A stretch of 64,000 bases of DNA from Orientallactaga sibirica (lineage: Eukaryota; Chordata; Mammalia; Rodentia; Dipodidae). A program made the translations under genes and the position numbers. Location of the stretch: assembly GCA_036365145.1 (NCBI GenBank), contig JAEOAD010000034.1:14909501-14973500 (forward strand), in the 5' to 3' direction. Within the stretch, counting starts at the first letter, position 1. Each line of letters opens with the position of its first letter. Positions 43,836 through 53,817 of the stretch are shown one piece after another. The notes beneath the pieces were generated by a model. The model saw nothing but the letters and a program-made list of their open reading frames with translations. It ran no database searches and was not told the origin of the DNA.

Positions 43836-44005
43836 GTGTTGAAGCTACGTAATGATTGCCTGGTGGTTAGGAAATGTGAGCTTTGTCTAGACAGATGCAT
43901 TTGCTTCCCAAGTATGCTACTTAGCTTTTCTGAGCCTTGGATCTTCTTTTGTGAACTTGATTACTATGCAATCTCTCTGGGCCTCAATTTCCTCATGGAG
44001 TGGTT
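43836..44005 (+). mobile_element. MIR SINE remnant, forward
   Basis: 'gcttttctgagccttggatc' and 'gggcctcaatttcctcatgg' resemble MIR/MIR3 core. An adjacent reversed MIR-like end follows (44015-44170, 'ctgtatgcctagactgtgtt'). Confidence 0.5.
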
Positions 44006-44170
44006 ATTATTAAAAGCTAATAATAGGTGGATGCTTACTGTATGCCTAGACTGTGTTTTATGCATTCTACATTTATTATATTGGTCTGTTTCTTTATTTC
44101 AACCTTATAAAGTAGAAAGTAGCATCATGCCTGTGTCATAGGTGACAAGTAGAGACAGTCAGGGGTTACA

Positions 44171-44864
44171 TATAGTGCTCAGCCCTTTGTAGGCATAAGG
44201 TGATGGAGGACGGTTTTGGACACAGGCACTGTGACATCAGGGGCTACAAGTGGAAACTTCTACAGAGCAGATTTGGTGAGGATCATAGGAGACACTGCAC
44301 AGAGTTCTCAGCAGAGTGTCTGGAACACAAAAAGTGCTCAGCAGGAAGTGCAGCTATTATTATTGCTGTTACTATGGGCTCCACACAGCTCTTCTTGAAG
44401 TCTCCCTGAGTCCAGCCACAGTGTTGTTGGATTGTGCTCATGACACTCTCTCTGCTTGCCAGCCTGTGCTTGATGATGAAATGTGTACATTAACAAAGCA
44501 CTTCTTCATCTTCTCCCTGGGTGGAACGCTGCTCCCACTGGCAGCTGAGGGAGGTGTGCAAGCTAGTAAAGCTTCTGTCCTCATCATGAGTTCTGTCTTT
44601 TGGGGAAGTAACTTTTTTTGACACAGCTTTTTCTGTCTTTCCATAAAGTAGTATCTCATGGGAAGAGAAAACCCTTGTTCAAACAGTGAAATAAATCCCC
44701 TTTTTAAAAAAAGAAGAAAGCCATGTAAGGTCATTGTCAATATGTCTTTCAATTTTGTGAGCTTTTAGCATGCCTGCAATTGTATGTGAGAAATAAAGTT
44801 GGGAAGACCAGCAGGGCTAAGTTCCATCCATCATGCATGTTTCCTCAAATTTTGCATAAATCCA
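44171..44864. other. Single-copy DNA, no gene seen
   Basis: Overlapping frames on both strands (101 codons plus 44316-44621, 104 minus 44438-44752) without domain features. No named repeat. Confidence 0.35.
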
Positions 44865-44871
44865 GTCAGAT

Positions 44872-44990
44872 TGTCCATCCATCCACCCACCCACCCAATC
44901 ACCACACCCACCCATCCATTCATATATAAATCATCTCCCTACTCTCACCCACCCATCTTCCAGTCTGTCTATTCATATATAAATCATCCA
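44872..44990. repeat. Degenerate (CCAT/CCAC)n tract
   Basis: 'ccatccatccacccacccac' followed by related units; 'attcatatataaatcatc' occurs twice (44918-44935, 44971-44988), so the tract includes a 53-bp duplication. Confidence 0.8.
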
Positions 44991-45059
44991 TCTTCAAGCA
45001 ATGCTTTTTGAGCACATGTTATGTTCCAGGCACTATCCTATAGCTCAGTACTCATCATG

Positions 45060-45488
45060 TTTGCCCAATGAAGGTGTTTAGTTTGGGGTACTACTAAGAG
45101 ACCCTGAAGGGTATCCCAGAGAAGCAACAGTTTCCCTGGCTTAGAAGCCTGGGTAGACAGTGGAGTTATCAGAGCTGATGGTTTGGTGAGGAGGTAGACT
45201 GTGTGTAAATGCTGATTGGTAAGAGTGTATACCTATGCCTAAGTACTCAGCAGGGGAAGGCTCAGAAGTAGATGTGGATGGTGGAGGAGTCAAAACCAGG
45301 GTGAGCCTGGAGAACTGCCTTGTTGGAGAAGCTCCTGGTGCTTTTAGTGGTCACACATGTTGAGATCCATGACTATAAGCTTGAGTTCCCTGGTCCGTTG
45401 GCTGCAAATGGCTTAGAGAGGGGCTAAGACCTTCAACCTCTAAATTCATTGGTTGGCCCATGTGGTCATTTTAATGAAATGTTCTCCA
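45060..45488. other. Single-copy DNA, no gene seen
   Basis: No named repeat or exon. Confidence 0.4.
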
Positions 45489-45811
45489 TGGGATCATGGG
45501 TTTTGAATATGTGGTCCCCAGCTGGTGGCAATTTAGGAAAGTTGTGGGGCCTTTGGGAGGGGGAACCTTATTGGAGGAGGTGTGTCGCTGAGAGCAGGCT
45601 TTGGGGTGATGCAACTCAGCTCCAAGCCTACTACACAAACTATTTTTTTCCTGCTGCTATGGAGATGTGACACTCAGCTCTATGTCTGCTGCTATGATTT
45701 CCCTACCATGATGAAACTTCCTCTTGAACATACGAGCCAAATTAATCCTCACCTTCCATAAGCTGCTTCTAATCAGGGTTTTGTCCCAGCAACAAGAAGT
45801 TAACTAGTACA
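45489..45811 (+). mobile_element. MaLR LTR, 5' end degraded
   Basis: 'gttttgaatatgtggtcccc', 'ggtggcaatttaggaaagtt', 'gagccaaattaatcctcacc' (poly(A) signal mutated) and end 'agttaactagtaca'. Confidence 0.82.
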
Positions 45812-46689
45812 ACCAGGAGTCCCATGGCCACCTTCCCCTAGTAATAAGCAGCTCATCTGTTTTCTGAACCAATGTTACCATTTTCAAGGTGGCCCATTAA
45901 AGTGACAGGTTTGAAAGCACATCAGTAGCATCATGAAGTCATTGGAAATTCTGAAGTAGAGATTATGCTTCTAGAAAGCTATGAGACTATAGTTTGGATC
46001 ACGTGTTGTTGGGAGAAAGACTTGAAGAATATTTGGGTTGTAGGGAGGCATGGTCCACCCATAGGACATATGGGAGGCTGAGCTCTAGGATGGGTGGAGA
46101 TCAGTACACCATGTCAGTATAAGGGGGAGGGGAGAGTCAATCCACCCAGGAGGAGAAGCTGTGCTGGGGTGGGGGCAGGTAATGACTCAGCATGGGATGA
46201 AATAGGGACTTCAAGAGTGTCCAGATTGCATGTCTGTGATGGTTCTTTAATGACAGTTAGGGACCATTCAAATGGACATTATTCCTGAATCAAAACTTTG
46301 GCCATCTGCTCTTCTCTAAAATGTGGAAGTGGAGAAAACGTGTTTCCTGATGAGGCTGGTAAGGAGAAGAGAAATGCTCTTTCAGTGCGTGCAAGACATA
46401 TGTTCCTTCCTCCACACTGCATTTGTCTGGCATGTTCAGCTCAGTCCCAGAGGAAGACAGGAGGGGGGAAGAGGAGGAGGAAATTATAGGGAGGAGGTTG
46501 GTTCCTGAAGAAGAATGGTCTTCAGGGTGTAGGAATGGTGCTCTTCAGAGTTTCTGTCTTCATAGCTAAGATAAGGTGCTGTCTCCTCTGAGATGTCTTC
46601 ATGGATCCCTCCTGGACCTGGGTATAGAGCCAAGTTGTAAGTTAACCTTTGTAGTGTGCTTCATCTGAGGTCAGCTTGGTAAGAAATTA
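45812..46689. other. Single-copy DNA, no gene seen
   Basis: Purine-rich patches ('ggaggggggaagaggaggag' at 46460). No gene or named repeat. Confidence 0.4.
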
Positions 46690-46694
46690 GATTT

Positions 46695-46895
46695 GGAATG
46701 GCGGTTCTCAAATGTGCCTAAATAGTGGTTACTATCTATAAAGTCCAGAGAGTTTTATAATACAGTGATACGTGGTCCTGCCTTGGTCTGAGATGCAACT
46801 GGTTCAGAGCTACTAGGAATAAAAATTTTAACATCTTCCCAGATGATGTTACTATGTAGCCAAATAGAAAACTCAATAGTTAATTTCCTTCCACT
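46695..46895 (+). mobile_element. MER5A-type hAT MITE
   Basis: 'atggcggttctcaaatgtgc' at one end and 'cttcccagatgatgttacta' near the other match MER5A landmarks. Diverged. Confidence 0.6.
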
Positions 46896-47261
46896 TCAAT
46901 GTACATGTGTTTTAAAGTTTTAATTAATTAATTTATTTGACAGAGAGAGAGAGAGAGAGAGAGGGAAAGGGTATGCCAAGGCTTCCTGCAAATGAACTCC
47001 AGGTGCATGTGCCACCTTGTGCATCTGGCTTATGTGGGTCCTGGGAAATCAAACCATGATCGTTTGGCTTTGCAGGAAAGTGCCTTAACCACTAAGCCAT
47101 TTCTCCAGCTGTGGTAGTTTGAATATATGTCCCCCAATATATTCAGTGGTTTATTACTTATAGTTTGCATCTGCAATCACCTTGCTAGAGGCAAGGTCAC
47201 TGGGGGCCCCAGTCTTAAGGTCTTAAGGTTTGGTAATGGTTTGAGAGTCCATTGTAAAGAT

Positions 47262-47269
47262 ATGCAAAT
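47262..47269 (+). promoter_or_regulatory. Octamer (POU-factor) motif in the LTR
   Basis: Exact ATGCAAAT inside 'agatatgcaaatgtg', repeated in the 3' LTR at 48881-48888. POU/Oct factors bind this sequence. MaLR LTRs in mouse are known oocyte and early-embryo promoters, so a role in LTR activity is plausible but inferred. Confidence 0.45.
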
Positions 47270-47433
47270 GTGCCTAGCAGGAGTTCCTGAAGTGTGCTGT
47301 GTGACCTTTTGGCTTTAGTTTTGCTCTGTGTGCTGTGGTGGCTGGTTGGTTTTCTCTCTCTCTCTGCTTGGCCCTGTGGAGAGCAGGCCTCTTCTCTTGC
47401 CATTATGGAACTTCCCCTGGATCTGTAAGCTTC

Positions 47434-47439
47434 AATAAA
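47434..47439 (+). promoter_or_regulatory. Polyadenylation signal AATAAA in 5' LTR
   Basis: AATAAA within 'aagcttcaataaataata'; identical copy in the 3' LTR at 49053-49058, which would end the element's transcript. Confidence 0.75.
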
Positions 47440-47516
47440 TAATATCCCTTCCTCCATAACTGTGCCTTGTCTGGAAGTTCATCTCAGCGAACCTGAAGCT
47501 ATCTGCAACAGTAAAG

Positions 47517-47537
47517 TGGTACCGAGGAGTGTGGGGT
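47517..47537 (+). promoter_or_regulatory. Primer-binding site, tRNA-Leu-like
   Basis: 'tggtaccgaggagtgtgggg' begins seven bases after the LTR. It matches the complement of a tRNA-Leu 3' end (TGGTACCAGGAGTGGGG) with two single-base insertions. tRNA-Leu priming is characteristic of ERVL-related elements. Confidence 0.7.
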
Positions 47538-47540
47538 GAG

Positions 47541-47822
47541 ATGAACCTGACCGTGTGGATATTCGTCTTTTGGAACTTTTGTTTTGGAGGAAAGGGCATG
47601 GACTTGGTGCTTGCAACTGAAGATGCCTTCTGGAGTGGTAAACCAAGTTTTATGGACTATTCTGATGAGAGTTTGAGAATGCTAAGTGCAGACAGTATTG
47701 AACTTCGAGGCTTGGCTTATGAGCTTTCTAAGGGGAAGGAAAGACGGCAGAGGACTTTGTTGGAACTGGGCTACTGGCATAAGGGATGGCTACGTTCTGC
47801 TATCCAGGCCCAGAAAGTTTGA
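47541..47822 (+). other. Short open frame inside the MaLR internal region
   Basis: A frame of about 93 codons from the ATG at 47541. The first 15 or so residues are hydrophobic (starts MNLTVWIFVFWNF), the rest charged. Not recognisable as gag, protease or polymerase. MaLR internal regions are generally non-coding, so chance is the default reading. Sequence is young, so lack of stops carries little weight. Confidence 0.25.
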
Positions 47823-48689
47823 TCAAGGTTAAATTTGTAATGGACTGATGTGCTTGGCTGAAGATATTGGACTGAGATTTTAAGATTTTAAATTGGAAAA
47901 CCTCAAGCAAGTTAAAAGCAGAGGCACTGAGACTGGTTTAGCTGCTATTGTCAACACATTAGCAATCTTAAGGAAGGTGGAAGGAAGGTGGCCTGACTTG
48001 ATTTACATTAAAACAATGGAGAGGATGCCTGAGGAAAGACTGCTAAAAATGCAAATTCTTGGAAAGAGCTGACTGGAGAAGGAACCTGCTTTTCAAGGCT
48101 ATGATTTATTTTGTCCCTGGATTAAGAATATGGCTGTGTCCTGCACACCTGGTATTAGTTTTGGAAATATGAAAAATGCATGGAGTGGTCATGAATTGCA
48201 CACGGTTCCAGGAGCTGCTGCTAAGATGCGGAATGAGGCAAGGCATGAAGACCCTCAGGAATAGGCTGGAAGAGCCTTTTGGAAGAGGACCGTGGTTTGC
48301 ATGGAGACCTGAAGATGTTTTGGATATACCAGGACTGTGCAATAGGGCTACCATGGAGTGCAGTGTTGGCATGGGATGAAAGTTTTCCGTGGTGACTGCC
48401 CAGCTGGAGGGGCAGAATTTGAAAACCTGGAGACTGTTAGTCTCTGGTTATGTTGAACTTGAACTGCAGAATTTTGATGACTGTTGATGGTGGTTGAGTT
48501 TGCATTGTTTTAGTTTCTCCTTGCTATGCCTTATACCAGTTAAAATGTTTACTCTGTGCCTTTACGTGTTGAAAGTATTTAACTTGTTTGATTTTACAGG
48601 ACTCACTATCTTAAGTTGATCAAGACTGTGAGAACCTTTGAAATTGGACTGAGTACAATTTACAATGTGTGATAGTTATAAATCTATTG

Positions 48690-48728
48690 GGGGCCAGGAG
48701 CTAAATATATTGGGGGCCAGGGGCGGAA
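48690..48728 (+). promoter_or_regulatory. Polypurine tract region before the 3' LTR
   Basis: 'gggggccaggggcggaa' ends immediately before the 3' LTR's TG. A near duplicate 'gggggccaggagctaaa' lies about 28 bp upstream, so the purine block is partly doubled. Confidence 0.6.
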
Positions 48729-49129
48729 TGTGGTAGTTTGAATATATGTCCCCCAATATATTCAGTGGTTTATTACTTACAGTTTGCATCTGCAATCACC
48801 TTGCTAGAGGCAAGGTCACTGGGGGCCCCAGTCTTAAGGTCTTAAGGTGTGGTAATGGTTTGAGAGTCCATTGTAAAGATATGCAAATGTGCCTAGCAGG
48901 AGTTCCTGAAGTGTGCTGTGTGACCTTTTGGCTTTAGTTTTGCTCTGTGTGCTGTGGTGGCTGGTTGGTTTTCTCTCTCTCTCTGCTTGGCCCTGTGGAG
49001 AGCAGGCCTCTTCTCTTGCCATTATGGAACTTCCCCTGGATCTGTAAGCTTCAATAAATAATATCCCTTCCTCCATAACTGTGCCTCGTCTGGAAGTTCA
49101 TCTCAGCGAACCTGAAGCTGTCTGCAACA
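48729..49129 (+). repeat. 3' LTR of the young MaLR
   Basis: 401 bp, four substitutions and no indels against the 5' LTR. All four are single-base: T/C, T/G, T/C, A/G. Confidence 0.95.
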
Positions 49130-49141
49130 CCAGCCCTTACT

Positions 49142-49354
49142 TTTTTTTTTTTTTTTTTTTTGTGAGACACAGTCTTATGTAGCCCAAGTTGGCCTCAAAG
49201 TCACTGTGTAGCTGAGGATGACCTTGAATTCTGGATCCCGGAATTACATATATTTACCACCATGCCTGATTTATGTGATCCTGGGGATCAAATTCACTCA
49301 GAGCTTTTGCATGCTATGCAATAACTCTACCAATTGAGCTACATCCCCAGCCCT
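49142..49354 (-). mobile_element. B1/ID-type composite SINE
   Basis: T-run (49141-49161), 'gtgagacacagtcttatgta', 'gcctcaaagtcactgtgtag', then 'cctggggatcaaattcactc' and the ID-like head 'ttgagctacatccccagccc', reversed. The B1 part precedes an ID-like part, a B4-like organisation. Confidence 0.75.
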
Positions 49355-49618
49355 TTTCTTTTCTTTTTTCTATTAACAGTTTTCATACATGTACATAATT
49401 TGTTTTGACCATATCCCTTCTTATTGTGTTATTTTGTCCCCCTTCCTCACTCCCTTCCACTGAACTCCTTCTTTGTGCCAACTGGTTCCTCTTCTATTTT
49501 AATGTCATATTTTTGCCCTCCTCCATCATCTATGATAAAATATTGATGGACCCAATATTATACGGATCTTGTACATGTAATGCCAAGGCTATAAGGTCAT
49601 AAATACACTAGCAAACTC
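49355..49618 (-). mobile_element. L1 3'UTR, reversed
   Basis: T-rich start, 'tttgttttgaccatatccct', 'cccccttcctcactcccttc', 'atgtcatatttttgccctcc' follow the same order as the longer L1 3'UTR at 52572. Confidence 0.65.
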
Positions 49619-49879
49619 GTGTTCTTTTCTTTTAAACATTTTCAGAAGGAAGAAGTAGCAATTCTATCTGAATACCACTTAAAGTGTCACTGATTGTTCT
49701 TAGCCCAAAGGGTGCCTATGGTGGCCAGCAGAGATGAGTTCAAACATGGGGGGGGGGCTTTGGGCAGACTGTCTCATATTGCATAGCCTACAACTTTCTA
49801 TTGTTGCTCTGTTGTATTAAAGAGCACCATCTTTCTCTTAGAAGATGGACTGATGTTCAGTGTCAGGAACGGTAAACAA

Positions 49880-50420
49880 GGTACATGAGAAACAGCACAC
49901 CATAGTCATAGACTCCCTCCATCACTATTCTGTTTCTATCACTCAAGTAGGTGCAAAACTTTGGGCAAATTATTTAACTTCTCTGTGCTTTGGTTTCTTT
50001 TTTGTTATATGTGTGTGTTGGTACATGTGTGCATAGGTGTGTGTGTAGGTGTGTGCATGTGGATGTCAACCTTGGGTGCTATTCTCAGAAGCACCATACA
50101 CCTCCTTGGAGGCAAAGTTGCTCAATGGCTTGGGGTTCACCAATTAGGCTAGACTGGCTGGTGAATGAGCCACAAAGCTCTATCTGTTTCTACCTCCCTG
50201 AGATTTTAAGTGTGTACCACCACACCCTGCATGTTTATATAGCTACTGGAATAGAACTTGGGTGCTAATGATTGTGGAGTCAAGCACTTTACTGATTGAG
50301 CTGTCTCTCCAGCTCAATGTGCTTTGGTTTAATTACCAATAAAAAGAGGAAAATAATAGCACCTATTCCTCAAAAGTGATTTTTTACGAGAAAGAAGTGA
50401 GCTATACAAACACATTCAGA
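49880..50420 (+). mobile_element. MIR SINE split by a B4
   Basis: 'ttgggcaaattatttaactt' and 'ctctgtgctttggtttc' on the left, 'accaataaaaagaggaaaat' and 'aatagcacctattcc' on the right, reconstitute a MIR core across the B4. Confidence 0.8.
49997..50317 (-). mobile_element. B4 SINE inside a MIR
   Basis: GT-rich tail, 'gtgcatgtggatgtcaacct', 'ggggttcaccaattaggcta', 'gaatagaacttgggtgctaa', head 'ttgagctgtctctccagctc'. Exact duplication 'tgtgctttggttt' (49984-49996, 50318-50330). Confidence 0.93.
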
Positions 50421-50650
50421 ATGGTGATGGACACAGAGGAGCTCCTTCCTCTCATTAGAGTGGCTGCAGGTACCAGGACACCCTCATAGCCTCTTTTGAT
50501 CTGGTATATGTTTTCCTGTAGGATCGAGGCTTGAAATCCACATGGCTCTGGCCATCTGGGCAGTGGTCAGTCTTGGCATCTGATGGCCAGGTGGCACACA
50601 GTCTGAGAGGGATAATGTCCCAGTTAGAAATGAGAATTAAGGTCATCAAA
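50421..50650. other. Single-copy DNA, no gene seen
   Basis: No named repeat or exon. Confidence 0.4.
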
Positions 50651-51025
50651 CTGTACTGGTGACTATTCCCTGTCATGTGATGATGAAACACCTGACCAAA
50701 GCAACTTAGGGAAGGAAAGGCTTATTCTGGTTTGTGGTTTTAGAGGGATTTCAGTGTATCAATGTGGGAAGGCATGTTTCATGAGCTAAGGGGTGGGGGG
50801 AGCATGAGATGGTGACCTCTTAACATTACCGTGGTAGAAGTTGAGAAAGCTAGGTCAGAACCAAGGGTACATCCTTTAAAGAACTGCCCCAGTAGCCTGC
50901 TTTTGCCAGCTAGACCCTGATTTCACAAAGGCTCCACAACTTTCAAACTATTTCTACCAGGTGCGAACCACACACTCAAGACATGAGTACTTTGGGAACA
51001 TTCCAGGTTCAAATCATAATATAAA
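50651..51025 (-). mobile_element. MaLR LTR, reversed
   Basis: 'gtgatgatgaaacacctgac', 'aggaaaggcttattctggtt' and terminal 'ccaggttcaaatcataata' are the reverse of a MaLR LTR (TATTATGATTTGAACC start). Confidence 0.75.
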
Positions 51026-51039
51026 CTATAGCCAAGATT

Positions 51040-51215
51040 AGAGTAGAGTTAAATCGTATGATAATCACCAAGGGAACTGGCAACACTCACACCTAGGCTA
51101 TTCCCCCAACCAACTGAAGTCAATTCTCTGTGGGTGGACCCAGCGATTATCTGTTCGTATAATGTAAGGCATCCTAGGGGATTGTAAAAAGCACCCATGT
51201 TTGAGAACACTTCAT
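51040..51215 (+). mobile_element. MER5A-type hAT MITE
   Basis: 'gataatcaccaagggaactg', 'caattctctgtgggtggacc' and 'caccctgtttgagaacac'-like end ('cccatgtttgagaacac') match MER5A order. Confidence 0.7.
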
Positions 51216-51369
51216 TTTGCTAAAGCATTTCCTTGGTATCTTTAATATGTATACTTTTTTGAATTTTGGAGCATCGTCTTTTTGAAGTCTCTAATGGTAC
51301 CTGCACATACCCTCCCCCCCCACCTTGCTGTTTCTCTTTTTGAGAAAAACCTCATAAAGGCAAGGTTTC

Positions 51370-51716
51370 TGTGTTAGTCATGTTCTCATTGAAGCAATAA
51401 AATAACTGACAGAAACCACTTAAATAGGAAAGACTTCTTTGGCTCATGGGTTCAGAGGAACTTCAGTCTGTCACGGTGGGGGAGGCATGGTGGCAGGGAC
51501 ATGAGGCAGAGCATGTCACATTCAGTCCACAGTGAGAAACACAGTGATGAATGCTACTACTTAGTTCCCATTCTCCTTTCTGGGCAGCCCAGGTCCCAAG
51601 CCCATGGAATGGCAGCTCAACTAACATAATCTAAAAAAGCCCTCACAAACATGTCCAGAGGTCAGTTTTCTAGGTGATTCTAGGTCCTGTCAAGTTGGCA
51701 AAAATATAAACCATCA
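51370..51716 (-). mobile_element. ERVL-type LTR, reversed
   Basis: 'tgtgttagtcatgttctcat', 'ggaaagacttctttggctca', 'gtgattctaggtcctgtcaa' and 'gttggcaaaaatataaacca'. Best forward counterpart is 12245-12609. Confidence 0.72.
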
Positions 51717-51754
51717 GTCTCTGTCTTTGCATCCAGGTAAAAGGGCCATTAGAG

Positions 51755-51890
51755 TTCCCTATAGCCTTCATTTTATAAATGAGAGCTTAGAGGAGAATAG
51801 ACATTGCCTAGGGTCACACAACAAGCTGTAGCATACAACTTCACTGCTTTCACTGTGTGGCTCCTTTCCCCACTATTCAGTCTCTAAGTA
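51755..51890 (-). mobile_element. MIR SINE remnant
   Basis: 'cattttataaatgagagctt' and 'attgcctagggtcacacaac' match reversed MIR. Confidence 0.7.
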
Positions 51891-52571
51891 TTGAATGAGG
51901 TTTCTTAGTCCACACTCAGGAGGCAGAGGGACAGAGAAGTCCAGTTGACAGACTATGTCCTTCCCCTTAGCTGCTTTCTGATTGTTGGTCTTCTTCTCTC
52001 TACTTTTACCTTCCTATTTGCACCCTGGGAAAAAGCAGGAGTCCTGAGAGAGGGACAGTTTTGGTTCAGAGTCACAGAGTAAACCTGCGGGTAGCCCTCA
52101 GGTTCTCAGGCACTAGAGAATGAGGCGCTCCTGTGATTGATGGTCAAGGACAGACAAAGATTGGGGTCCCTCACAGATCACTATCAAATCAGGGTAGGAC
52201 AAGCCTCATCTTTGAATGTCCTCTACTCAGAAGGTCCTTTGTGTATTCAATGAATACACTTCCTCTCTGTTGTGTCTGGAATTGGATAGTGGAGGAAGAA
52301 ATTATTGCTTACTTGACCTATACCTTCCCTTAAATAAGAGAGAGCTCAATATGTCTTCCATCCATTTATAAACATGCTGATTATGGGCATTAAGAAGACA
52401 GACAATAGACAAGGAAAAAGAATCTTGTGAATGGGGACAAAGTGGAGCCAACACCATGAGTGGCCCTTGAGTTAGCGTCCTTATTCATTAATTTCTTTGT
52501 TCATTTAGTTATTATGACCCAATAACTTTATTAGAGCATTCAATCTGTTTCATACTTTCAACCCTAATCTT
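51891..52571. other. Single-copy DNA, no gene seen
   Basis: Weak L2-like trace at 52360-52450. No exon or named repeat. Confidence 0.4.
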
Positions 52572-53445
52572 TGAAAATCTTTTTTTTTATTGCCAGTTTC
52601 CATACTTACAAACAATAAACCATGATAATTCCCTCCCCTCCCCCACTTTCCCCTTCACAAATCCATACGCCATCATCTCCCCTCCCTCTCTCCATTAGTC
52701 TCTCTTTTATTTTGATGTTATCATCTTTTCCTCCTATGATGAGGGTCTTGTGAAGGTATTACAAGGCACTGCAAAGTTATAAATATCAAGGCCATTGTAA
52801 GCAGTTGCATTGTAAGCAGTCCTACCCTTCCTTTGGCTCTTATATTCTTTCCACCACCTCTTCCGCAATAGACCCTGAGCCTTGGAAGGTGTTATAAAGA
52901 TGTTTCAGTGCTGGGCACTCTCTGTCACTTCTTCTTAGCACTATGTTGCCTTTTGGGTCATCCCAGTGGTCACTGCCATCTGAAAAGAGAAGCTTCTCTA
53001 ACCAAAAGTGAGAGTAGTGGTAATATGTGGATATGAACATTAATTGAATTGCTTACAGGGCAGTTTGGTGAGCATAATATATGCATTCAGCCACACAAGA
53101 ATAGGTATTACACTCCCAAGGTGCATGACCTCCCCTGCTATAAGCTTTTGATTAGGTTTTCAGTACCAGACATGTATTCCCTCCCATAGAGTGGGCCTCC
53201 AGTCCAATTAGAGAACAGTTTATTCCCCCAGAACAATAATGTATTGCACCCATTCAGTCATTTGACCTGGCTGGCCAAATTTGAGTCTGTCCACTGTTTT
53301 CACTGCTAACAACTTCTGTCTCCCATTGGGCTGCATACAGTATATACAGTACAGCTTTTTCCAGCTCTCAGTCAGCTGGTCTGCAGGGAGGAGGTTTTCA
53401 GGTCAACTCTAGCTTGATTTCTCAGTGACCCTGCAGCCTATCTTA
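52572..53445 (-). mobile_element. L1 3'UTR of a lineage-specific rodent L1
   Basis: T-run, 'ccatgataattccctcccct' (reversed G-rich tract), 'attttgatgttatcatcttt', 'gggtcatcccagtggtcact', 'gagtgggcctccagtccaat', 'catttgacctggctggccaa' and 'tcagctggtctgcagggagg'. This long non-coding 3'UTR is unlike mouse or human L1 and I associate it with dipodid L1s. About 870 bp, with no ORF2, so 5'-truncated. Confidence 0.72.
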
Positions 53446-53583
53446 CAGATGGAAAGGTAGGGAGACTATAGTAATCCCAGCCAGTCTCACAGTTGCAAAT
53501 TATGAGGATGCTAATACTTGGGCCCCAGCCTGTGGATGCCTGACCTCCATGGACTCCAAGATGGGATGACTACTCTATTTCTT

Positions 53584-53817
53584 TCTTTTAAAAAATATTT
53601 ATTTATTTATTTATTTATTTATTTTGAGAGACAGAAATAGGCAAAGAGAGACAGAGTGATAAAGAATGGGTGCACCAGGGCCTCCAACCACTGCAAACAA
53701 ACTTCAGATGAGTGTGCCCCCTTGTGCATTTGGCTTATGTGGGTCCTCGGAAATTGAACCTGGGTCCTTAGGCTTTGCAGGCAAGTGCCTTAACTGCTAA
53801 GCCATCTCTCCAGTCCA
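53584..53817 (-). mobile_element. DIP SINE
   Basis: (ATTT)n tail, 'gaatgggtgcaccagggcct', 'cccttgtgcatttggcttat', 'ctgggtccttaggctttgca', head 'aagccatctctccagtcc'. Exact duplication 'actactctatttctt' (53569-53583, 53818-53832). Confidence 0.95.

Larger units (their letters stand above)
47110..47510 (+). repeat. 5' LTR of the young MaLR
   Basis: TG…CA termini ('tgtggtagtttgaat' … 'ctgcaaca'). Contains a perfect octamer ATGCAAAT (47262-47269), a (TC)n run at 47352-47366 and AATAAA at 47434-47439. 401 bp, typical of the MT/ORR1 size range. Confidence 0.95.
47110..49129 (+). mobile_element. Intact young non-autonomous MaLR (MT-like) retrotransposon
   Basis: Two 401-bp LTRs (47110-47510, 48729-49129) flank a 1218-bp internal region. 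The LTRs align without gaps and differ at only four positions (47161/48780, 47230/48849, 47468/49087, 47501/49120). A perfect 5-bp target duplication CCAGC (47105-47109, 49130-49134) lies within a DIP SINE. A primer-binding site and a polypurine tract are in place. No gag, protease, polymerase or envelope reading frame is present, so it must have used enzymes supplied in trans. ERVL-MaLR membership is from LTR structure and recall. Confidence 0.95.
46919..49135 (-). mobile_element. DIP SINE split near its head by a MaLR element
   Basis: Main part 46919-47109: (AATT)/(GA) tail, 'ggtatgccaaggcttcctgc', 'gccaccttgtgcatctggct', 'aagccatttctccagc'. The last bases of the head, 'ccagcc', resume at 49130. 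Body shortened by a small deletion after 'cttcctgc'. Confidence 0.9.

Noticed and set aside
44438..44752. 104-codon minus-strand frame opposite a 101-codon plus frame
   Set aside because: Mutually overlapping antisense frames without domains, promoter or splice signals.
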